From positions 303,961 to 367,960 of the forward strand of contig NZ_SSOM01000073.1 in assembly GCF_029871235.1 (NCBI RefSeq): 64,000 bases of DNA. The letters run 5' to 3'. Made by a program: the position numbers and the translations under genes. The DNA comes from Pseudomonas sp. BN411. Lineage in GTDB: Bacteria; Pseudomonadota; Gammaproteobacteria; Pseudomonadales; Pseudomonadaceae. Shown here piece by piece: positions 57,997 through 64,000 of the stretch. Position 1 is the first letter of the stretch, and each line of letters starts with the position of its first letter. Under the pieces are notes generated by a model. It worked only from the letters and a program-made list of their open reading frames with translations, was not told the origin of the DNA and made no database searches.

Positions 57997-58641
57997 ATGT
58001 CGGCAAGAATACTTGCGATTAGTTTCGCTCTGTTGATTTCTGGATGCAGCACTGGTCCATATCTTCATCCTGAGGCGGTGACCGGCGCTCTCCGTTCAGC
58101 TAATCGAACCTGTCCTGGTGCTCTTGAGGCCAGATGGTATGGCGTCAAGGATCCTGCGCCTTTTTCGGGAGTGGTGGCTGCGGTTATTCACGCAAAACTA
58201 CCAGGCACGCCGGAATGGGACCCTGCTACGGAATCCATTATCAGTGCAGTTGATACAAAGTTGGTAATTAAATTCTGGCTATATCCGAACAGGGCTAAGC
58301 CTTTTTGGGCCTTAAGCACAGAAGCCAAGGGAAAGGCCAGGAAAGCGTACGATGAACAGCAAAGGGCCGCCGAGGGCCCTGCGGTTATCAGTGTATCTTC
58401 GCCCTACATTGTACTTGTGTCGAGTTATGGGGAACGGAGAAAAATTCAGATTAATATACAGGGCAGTTTCGATGCGAATAGCCAGGAGAATAAGGCTATT
58501 TCTGTGTCTCTATCGAATGGGAAGATTGATAATTTTTTGGTGATTTTTCCTGAATTTTTTGTGAATGGGGAGGGATTCAATATTTCTCCCGTGAATTTTA
58601 GAATTAAGGAGGATACATATGTTCCAGTAATGAATTGCTGA
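57997..58641 (+). CDS. Putative lipoprotein of unknown function (2)
   Basis: 214 residues. ATG 57997 with AGAGGTG upstream gives MSARILAISFALLISGCST, a lipobox with Cys17. The mature part contains EARWYGVKDPAPFSGVV and a serine/asparagine-rich C-terminal half whose codons are AT-rich compared with the first half. No family recognised. Same length and signal type as the preceding lipoprotein, but no obvious sequence similarity. Confidence 0.68.
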   Translation: MSARILAISFALLISGCSTGPYLHPEAVTGALRSANRTCPGALEARWYGVKDPAPFSGVVAAVIHAKLPGTPEWDPATESIISAVDTKLVIKFWLYPNRAKPFWALSTEAKGKARKAYDEQQRAAEGPAVISVSSPYIVLVSSYGERRKIQINIQGSFDANSQENKAISVSLSNGKIDNFLVIFPEFFVNGEGFNISPVNFRIKEDTYVPVMNC

Positions 58642-58663
58642 TGGCGGGTAAGGTAGCAAGCGG

Positions 58664-58907
58664 AAAGGGGGCAGATTCATTTTTCCTACTCCAAACCATT
58701 GAATAGAGAACACGTTCTTTTAGGTCTGCATGGAGGGAGAAGGCATGCCCAGGGTAGGGCGAGTTCTGTTGCCAAACTACCCGCATCACATTGTCCAGCG
58801 GGGCAACTACCGGTCTGTGGCCGAGAACGAACGGGTCACCGGCAGACGCATCGAGCAGAGAAATTAGGGCAGACCGAAATCAGAGTAAAAAGATAGATTT
58901 GTCCCTT
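58664..58907 (+). mobile_element. Internally deleted transposase derivative (MITE-like)
   Basis: The left end GGGGGCAGATTCATTTTTCC and the right end GGGACAAATCTATCTTTTTA (inverted) frame a 40-codon open frame at 58745-58867. Its first 22 codons match the transposase at 55414 (MPRVGRVLLPNYPHHIVQRG) and its last 14 (ENERVTGRRIEQRN) look like the basic C-terminal tail of such transposases. The centre is deleted in frame. It still has GGAGGGAG before the ATG. Confidence 0.8.
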
Positions 58908-58943
58908 GCTTTTGCGTTTTTTCGTCCATGCCTTACGCGGAAT

Positions 58944-58970
58944 GATGGGTATCGCTTCGCTCAACCCATC
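58944..58970. repeat. Short stem-loop repeat
   Basis: GATGGGT-ATCGCTTCGCTCA-ACCCATC, with an inner GCTTCGC hairpin; a common intergenic repeat type in Pseudomonas by recollection. Confidence 0.55.
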
Positions 58971-59081
58971 CTACGGTCATGGGCTCGCCCTGCCTCCGTC
59001 AGTCAGTGCGTGGATTCCTTGCTCTGTCTTGCCGTTAAGATTGCGGGGTTGTCGACCTGAGCTGTGGCGGGAGACAAAGCG

Positions 59082-59879
59082 ATGAGCTTGCCATGTGTTG
59101 TCTGGGCGGATCTTCGCACCAACAGGGCAGCGTCCAGTCCGATCGGGGCGCTGGAAGAGCAGTTTCAAATCAGGCGCGTGGTTGAACGGGCCGCGATACC
59201 GCTGAATATCGATCAGGGCACGCCGCTGCTGTCCTGCTTCGAATACGACTATCCCGACGTGCCGTCCCTGCAGGCCTTGCGCTCCACCAAGCAGGCCTAC
59301 CCGTCCCTGCCCATCCTGATGCTCACCCTCCAGCACTCCGAGGCACTGGCCGTGTGGGCATTTCGCACCAGGGTCTGGGACTTCCTGGTCCAGCCGGTGA
59401 CCGCCGAACAGTTGAGCCAGCGAATCTCCGCGCTCTTGCCCGTCCTGCCGACGCGCGGGCAGGAGCGTCGGGAGATTGCGATGCCGGTGCCGTTCATCCC
59501 GCGGGAAAGCCGCATCAGCGCGCCGGGGCTGTCGATGCAGTCGGTGCAACTGGCCGCGAACTACGTGGAGCACCACTACTCGGAGACGTTGCGGCTGCGG
59601 GACGTCGCTGGTTCCTGCCAGATGGACGTCTACACATTCAGCCGAACCTTCAAGCGTGCCTTCGGCCTGACCTTCCGCGAATACCTGTGCCGATTCCGCC
59701 TGGAGCGCTCGCGGGAGCTGCTGGCCAACCCTCGGGCGACGGTGTCGGAGGTTGCCTGCGCGGTCGGCATGTCGAACGCCTCGCACTTCACCCGGACCTT
59801 CCACCAGCGCATGGGCATCACGCCTACGGAATATCGCCGCGATGCCACGCCGCAGAACACGCACAAGTCACTGCAATAG
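59082..59879 (+). CDS. AraC-family regulator with a pseudo-receiver domain
   Basis: 265 residues. The N-terminal ~125 residues look like a response-regulator receiver without its chemistry: the acceptor region reads LLSCFEYDYPDVPS, the Thr is kept in ILMLTLQHSE, and the usual Lys-Pro is LVQP. The C-terminal AraC domain (about 160-258) has two helix-turn-helices: LRDVAGSCQMDVYTFSRTFK and VSEVACAVGMSNASHFTRTF, then ITPTEYRR. ATG 59082 has GGGAG 8 bp upstream. It is followed in the same direction by a secreted-protein gene, a possible target. Signal unknown. Confidence 0.82.
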   Translation: MSLPCVVWADLRTNRAASSPIGALEEQFQIRRVVERAAIPLNIDQGTPLLSCFEYDYPDVPSLQALRSTKQAYPSLPILMLTLQHSEALAVWAFRTRVWDFLVQPVTAEQLSQRISALLPVLPTRGQERREIAMPVPFIPRESRISAPGLSMQSVQLAANYVEHHYSETLRLRDVAGSCQMDVYTFSRTFKRAFGLTFREYLCRFRLERSRELLANPRATVSEVACAVGMSNASHFTRTFHQRMGITPTEYRRDATPQNTHKSLQ

Positions 59880-60128
59880 CTGCACAACGGCACAGCCTGT
59901 CCGCCGATAGACTGAAAAACTGGTTCACCAATCGCGAACCCGGACTTCCGCCTCTGGCGGAGAGGGCAGGAGCCAGAGTCGTGTGTAAATCGGCCGCTCT
60001 ACTGAGGGAGTCCCAAGCACAACCCAGCAAGATGTCTTAGGCACGCATTGGGCGAGGGCCGCGGGCGTTTCGCGGCGAACAGTCAGGAAGAAAGACTTCG
60101 CCCCCTCTCCTTGTTCAGGAGGCAAGCC

Positions 60129-60800
60129 ATGTTCACTCATTGGTTGAAGGTCTACTCCGTTCCTTTTGCGATCAGCATCGTCGGCGCAGGGATGTACTCC
60201 ACCCCGGCACACGCCGGTATCTGTGAGCTGGCCGACGCCGGCAGGGACACCGGCTGGTCGATCACCTTCGACGATGCCCAGGTCAGCAATTGCGTATTCA
60301 CCGGCAATCCCGGGGATGGGCGCAACAAGGGCACGCTGAGCCTGACGCTGAAGTTTGTCGACCGTAATCCCATCGCCGTCCATTTCGTCCAGGAGGCGGC
60401 CGCAGCCGAGGACAGTTTCGGCCTCCGTATCACCTGGAACCTGACGCTGGATAACCAGTTCCAGCTGCTGAGAGGCATCAGGGGGCGGGCGTTCGATGAA
60501 AACCAGGTGCTGGACGATGACGACAACGAATTCGTCGCGGACATACACCCTGGCTTCGCGCACTTCCATCAGGATGGCACCTTCAATGCCGGACCGTTCG
60601 TAGGGGCGCCGGACTGCGATTGCGAATCCGATCGTGATTTCAGGGTCAGGGGGCCTGAACCAGGAGCCTTTGCTCCCGGTACGACCGGTACGGTTTCCGG
60701 CCTAGGCGTCCACCAGATCGAGGAAACAGGGCAGCAGAGGGATTTCACGGTCGAGGTCGAACCCCTGCGAGCGGAGGTCGCGCCTAACGCAAATCAGTGA
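60129..60800 (+). CDS. Secreted protein of unknown function
   Basis: 223 residues, ATG 60129 with a strong AGGAGG. Signal peptide about 1-29 (ending STPAHA, before GICELADAG). The mature protein has a cluster of acidic residues (VLDDDDNEFV followed by DIHPGFAHFH) that could bind calcium, a Cys pair PDCDCE, and a Gly/Thr-rich end. I do not recognise the family. It is the next gene after the AraC-type regulator, with a 249-bp gap holding only a small hairpin. Confidence 0.7.
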   Translation: MFTHWLKVYSVPFAISIVGAGMYSTPAHAGICELADAGRDTGWSITFDDAQVSNCVFTGNPGDGRNKGTLSLTLKFVDRNPIAVHFVQEAAAAEDSFGLRITWNLTLDNQFQLLRGIRGRAFDENQVLDDDDNEFVADIHPGFAHFHQDGTFNAGPFVGAPDCDCESDRDFRVRGPEPGAFAPGTTGTVSGLGVHQIEETGQQRDFTVEVEPLRAEVAPNANQ

Positions 60801-60818
60801 CGGGGCCTGTCAACGTCC

Positions 60819-60848
60819 ACAGAGCCGTCGCTTGAGGCGGCTCTGTTT
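60819..60848 (+). terminator. Terminator of the secreted-protein gene
   Basis: ACAGAGCCG-N10-CGGCTCTGT stem followed by TT, 19 bp after the stop codon. Confidence 0.75.
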
Positions 60849-60978
60849 GGCAGGAGCGCGGTTCACCCCTGAACGCCTCACGTTGATCGATTAATTGACG
60901 AACTTTTCACGACTTCGCAGTCATATTCCTCGCTTTGCGACCGGATCGACTGGTCGGGGCTGAACCAGGCGGGTGTTT

Positions 60979-62751
60979 ATGACGATTGGAGTGAAAAGCG
61001 CCGAGGATCGGCGATTCGACTGGGCCGGACTAGGCTGGCTCTTTCTCTTCTTCTGGTATTTCTCGGGTGTCACCCAGTTCCTTATCCAGGTAACCGGCAC
61101 CAGCGGATTCAGCGGATTCCGCCAGGCGTTCCTGCTGAGCGGCCTGTGGCTGATCCCGGTACTGCTCTTCCCGGCGCGCACGCGGACCATCGCTGCTGTC
61201 CTGGGCGGGCTGCTCTGGCTCGCCTCCTTGCCGGCCTTCGGTTATTTCCTGGTGTATGGCCAGGAGTTTTCCCAGAGCGTCATCTTCATCATGTTCGAAT
61301 CGAACGTGGCGGAAGGCTCCGAGTACCTGACTCAGTACTTCGCCTGGTGGATGATTCCAGCCTTCCTCGGCTACGCGCTGGGCGCCGTGCTGCTGTGGAC
61401 GCGCCTGCGCCCGGTCCATCTGCCGCGTGGCAAGGCGATGCTCGCGAGCTTGGCGCTGCTGGCGGCGCTGGTGGGGTATCCGGCGATGAAGCAGGGGCTG
61501 GGCAACGAGACCTTCGAGGCGGCCCGCGACAGCTTCGAAAAACGCATGGAACCGGCCGTGCCCTGGCAATTGCTGGTGGGCTACCGCCAGTACCGCCAGC
61601 AGTTGGCCGACATGCATGACCTGCTGAAAGGCAACGCCCGCATCGCGCCGCTGGCCAACTTCAAGGATGCCAACGCCGGCCTGCCGGCCACCCTGGTGCT
61701 GGTGATCGGGGAATCCACCAACCGCCAGCGCATGAGCCTCTACGGCTACCCGCGCCAGACCACGCCGAACCTCGACCGTATCCGCGACCAGCTGGATGTC
61801 TTCGACAACGTCATCACCCCACGCCCCTACACCATCGAGGCGCTGCAGCAGGTGCTGACCTTCGCCGACGAGCAGAACCCCGATCTCTACCTGAGCAAGC
61901 CGTCGCTGCTGAACATGATGAAGCAGGCCGGCTACAAGACCTACTGGATCACCAACCAGCAGACCCTTACCAAGCGCAACACGATGCTCACCAACTTCTC
62001 CAAGCAGGCGGATGAGCAGTTCTACCTGAACAACAACCGCAACCAGAACGCGCGCCAGTACGACGACGATGTGCTGCCACCGTTCGAGAAGGTGCTGGCC
62101 GACTCGGCGCCGCGCAAGTTCATCGTGGTCCACCTGCTGGGCACCCACATGAGCTACCAGTACCGCTACCCGCAGGAATACGACCGCTTCACCGGCCGCC
62201 AGGGCGTGCCGGCCAACGTCACCGACGACCAGTTGCCCACCTACAACAGCTACGACAACGCCGTGCTGTTCAACGACCATGTGGTGTCGAGCCTGATCGA
62301 GAAGTTCTCCGGCAGCCGCGACAACGGCTTCCTGCTCTACCTTTCCGACCATGGCGAAGCGGTGTTCGACCCGGAGCATCCCGACGTGCTGGGGCGTAAT
62401 GAGGCAGCGCCGACCGCGCCCATGTACACCATCCCCTTCATGCTCTGGCGTTCGCCCCAGTGGCACACCGAGCACCCGCAGGAGCTGGGCGCCAGCCTCG
62501 ACCGGCCCTACAGCAGCTCCAGTTTCATCCACACCTGGGCGGACCTGGCCGGGCTCAGCTTCGATGACTTCGACCCCAGCCGCAGCCTGGTCAACGCCGC
62601 CTTCCAGCCGCGCCCGCTGCTGATCGGCAACCCTTACGAGCCCAAATCGCTGATCGATTTCAGCCTGATCAAGCCCAAGACCAAGGCGTCTGACATGGAA
62701 GTGGTCAGTGGCGAACGAGAAGCTGCTGGCAGAAAGGGGCCGCCGGGTTGA
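60979..62751 (+). CDS. cptA: Phosphoethanolamine transferase (CptA/EptA type)
   Basis: An inner-membrane enzyme of 590 residues. It has about five N-terminal membrane helices (up to about 170) and a periplasmic sulfatase-fold domain (about 235-570) with nucleophile Thr247 in LVIGESTNRQRMSLYGY, zinc ligands in HLLGTHMSYQYRYP and LLYLSDHGEAVFD. It transfers phosphoethanolamine from phosphatidylethanolamine to LPS; the length and the ESTNRQRMSLYGYPRQTTP motif fit CptA (heptose-I) better than EptA (lipid A), but this is by recollection. ATG 60979 chosen over GTG 60973. Confidence 0.85.
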   Translation: MTIGVKSAEDRRFDWAGLGWLFLFFWYFSGVTQFLIQVTGTSGFSGFRQAFLLSGLWLIPVLLFPARTRTIAAVLGGLLWLASLPAFGYFLVYGQEFSQSVIFIMFESNVAEGSEYLTQYFAWWMIPAFLGYALGAVLLWTRLRPVHLPRGKAMLASLALLAALVGYPAMKQGLGNETFEAARDSFEKRMEPAVPWQLLVGYRQYRQQLADMHDLLKGNARIAPLANFKDANAGLPATLVLVIGESTNRQRMSLYGYPRQTTPNLDRIRDQLDVFDNVITPRPYTIEALQQVLTFADEQNPDLYLSKPSLLNMMKQAGYKTYWITNQQTLTKRNTMLTNFSKQADEQFYLNNNRNQNARQYDDDVLPPFEKVLADSAPRKFIVVHLLGTHMSYQYRYPQEYDRFTGRQGVPANVTDDQLPTYNSYDNAVLFNDHVVSSLIEKFSGSRDNGFLLYLSDHGEAVFDPEHPDVLGRNEAAPTAPMYTIPFMLWRSPQWHTEHPQELGASLDRPYSSSSFIHTWADLAGLSFDDFDPSRSLVNAAFQPRPLLIGNPYEPKSLIDFSLIKPKTKASDMEVVSGEREAAGRKGPPG

Positions 62752-62826
62752 CCGGCGGGGCGATTTTGTCTGTAGTTCGCCTTCGCCGAATTGCGGCATC
62801 AACGCCCCCCACTGCAAGGACACACC

Positions 62827-63741
62827 ATGGCCGGAGCCAGCCTGCTGACCCTGATCGACGACATCGCGACGCTGCTCGATGACGTCTCGGTAATGACCAA
62901 AGTCGCCGCGAAAAAGACCGCGGGCGTACTGGGCGATGACCTGGCGCTGAACGCCCAGCAGGTCAGCGGCGTCCGAGCCGAGCGTGAACTGCCTGTGGTA
63001 TGGGCGGTGGCCAAGGGCTCGCTGGTGAACAAGGCGATCCTGGTGCCGGCGGCCCTGCTGATCAGCGCGCTCGCGCCCTGGGCGGTGATCCCGTTGCTGA
63101 TGCTGGGCGGTGCCTTCCTCTGCTTCGAAGGCTTCGAGAAGCTGGCGCACAAGTGGCTGCACAACCACGAAGAGGATGAGCAGGCCCACGCGGCCCTGGC
63201 CGAGGCCGTGACCAATCCGGACGTGGATCTGGTGGCCATGGAGAAGGACAAGATCAAGGGCGCCATCCGCACTGACTTCATCCTCTCTGCCGAGATCATC
63301 GTCATCACCCTGGGCACCGTGTCCGATGCGGTGTTCGGCAAGCAGGTGGCGGTGCTCGTGGGCATCGCGCTGATCATGACCGTGGGCGTGTACGGGCTGG
63401 TGGCGGGCATCGTGAAGCTGGACGACCTCGGCTTCTATCTGGTGCGCCGGGCCAGTTCGACGGCCCAAGCCATCGGCCGCGGCATCCTTGCCGCCGCGCC
63501 CTGGATGATGAAAGGTCTGTCGGTGCTGGGCACCGCCGCCATGTTCCTGGTGGGCGGCAGCATCATCCTTCACGGCATTCCCGCCGCTCACCACCTGCTG
63601 GAGCCGGTATTGGCCGCTGCTGGTGGTCTCTCCTGGCTGGTGCAGATCCTGATCGACGGCGTGGCGGGCATTGTGTCCGGTGCGCTGGTGCTGGCCGGGG
63701 TGAGCCTGGTGAAGAAGGTATTGGGCGCCGTCAGGGGCTGA
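62827..63741 (+). CDS. DUF808 family membrane protein (YedI-like)
   Basis: 304 residues. MAGASLLTLIDDIATLLDDVS and KKTAGVLGDDLALNAQQVSG are the hallmark of DUF808. About five to six membrane segments follow (for example AILVPAALLISALAPWAVIP and AVLVGIALIMTVGVYGLVAG). A charged loop HNHEEDEQAH lies between the first membrane segments. The function is unknown. ATG 62827 preceded by AAGGA. Confidence 0.92.
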   Translation: MAGASLLTLIDDIATLLDDVSVMTKVAAKKTAGVLGDDLALNAQQVSGVRAERELPVVWAVAKGSLVNKAILVPAALLISALAPWAVIPLLMLGGAFLCFEGFEKLAHKWLHNHEEDEQAHAALAEAVTNPDVDLVAMEKDKIKGAIRTDFILSAEIIVITLGTVSDAVFGKQVAVLVGIALIMTVGVYGLVAGIVKLDDLGFYLVRRASSTAQAIGRGILAAAPWMMKGLSVLGTAAMFLVGGSIILHGIPAAHHLLEPVLAAAGGLSWLVQILIDGVAGIVSGALVLAGVSLVKKVLGAVRG

Positions 63742-63765
63742 TCGATTGCCCCGAAGCGGGTTCCC

Positions 63766-63786
63766 GGTGCGCGCGGCGCACCCTAC
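63766..63786. repeat. Short palindromic repeat (second copy)
   Basis: Identical 21-bp GGTGCGCGCGGCGCACCCTAC to the hisA-hisF intergenic copy at 14998. Confidence 0.75.
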
Positions 63787-63802
63787 AGGGTGGTGATTCG
63801 CC

Positions 63803-63865
63803 GCTCGGAGGTTGGTTGGGGCTGCTGCGCAGCCCTTTGCGATTGAAATCGCCCCCACAGGGAAA
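63803..63865. repeat. 63-bp direct repeat, copy 1, with REP-like end
   Basis: Starts GCTCGGAGGTTGGTTGGGGC and ends GCGATTGAAATCGCCCCCAC plus AGGGAAA. An identical copy is at 63938-64000. It carries the same REP-like palindrome as 32650-32667. Confidence 0.92.
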
Positions 63866-63937
63866 GCGCGGCGGCTAGATTCCGTGCGGACTGCTCCCTC
63901 TCTCTTCGGGAGAGGGTTGGGGTGAGGGCGAGTCGCT

Positions 63938-64000
63938 GCTCGGAGGTTGGTTGGGGCTGCTGCGCAGCCCTTTGCGATTGAAATCGCCCCCACAGGGAAA
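63938..64000. repeat. 63-bp direct repeat, copy 2 (at window edge)
   Basis: Exact second copy of 63803-63865. The 72 bp in between include CTCTCTTCGGGAGAG, another dispersed hairpin type. The array may continue beyond the window. Confidence 0.92.

Noticed and set aside
58352..58543. Extra small gene overlapping the second lipoprotein gene
   Set aside because: It is an internal +1 frame of the lipoprotein gene without its own ribosome binding site.

Overview
This is a GC-rich window from a Pseudomonas chromosome (P. aeruginosa / P. resinovorans-like lineage). Genus and gene order are inferred from conserved blocks: rmlB; a polar amino acid ABC transporter; yggX-mutY-asmA; hisB-hisH-hisA-hisF; ctpA-envC-gpmI; rhodanese-grxC-secB; trmL; ntrBC; glnA-thiI-typA. 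This matches, from memory, the PA5117-PA5161 region of P. aeruginosa read as one stretch. No database search was possible.

Layout. 1-5.4 kb: 5' part of rmlB, tRNA-Thr, a methyltransferase gene and a four-gene amino acid ABC transporter. 5.6-8.2 kb: an accessory pair, an H-NOX nitric-oxide sensor and a GAF-GGDEF-EAL cyclic-di-GMP enzyme. 8.3-12.6 kb: tRNA-Phe, yggX, mutY, asmA and panZ. 12.7-17.6 kb: the his genes and two tandem solute-binding proteins. 17.7-24.2 kb: cell-envelope genes (polysaccharide deacetylase, CtpA, EnvC), gpmI, and the rhodanese-grxC-secB operon. 24.3-32.6 kb: trmL, a 130-bp tandem repeat array, ntrBC, two DUF4124 genes and an MscS-type channel. 32.7-37.9 kb: glnA, thiI and typA. 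NtrBC and glnA are linked by visible sigma-54 promoters and NtrC-type palindromes, a nitrogen-control circuit readable directly from the DNA.

37.9-55.9 kb is an accessory region. The 3' end of typA with its terminator is present three times (37.84, 40.47 and 55.85 kb) and brackets two modules: (i) an inositol-monophosphatase-like enzyme plus an organophosphate-type MFS transporter; (ii) a contact-dependent inhibition locus with a TpsB/CdiB transporter, a 4131-residue CdiA-like exoprotein and an overlapping 90-residue immunity candidate. The last ~130 codons of cdiA and the immunity gene are visibly AT-richer than the rest, as expected for an exchangeable toxin-immunity cassette. A truncated Y1 (RAYT/IS200-like) transposase gene ends exactly in the third typA copy.

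55.9-60.8 kb is a mosaic of orphan genes: a nucleotidyltransferase-like protein, two lipoproteins, an AraC-type regulator with a pseudo-receiver domain, and a secreted protein. They are interspersed with short inverted-repeat elements sharing ends with the broken transposase, including an internally deleted 40-codon derivative. 61-64 kb carries a CptA-type phosphoethanolamine transferase, a DUF808 membrane protein and repeats. REPIN-like inverted pairs recur in intergenic spaces throughout.
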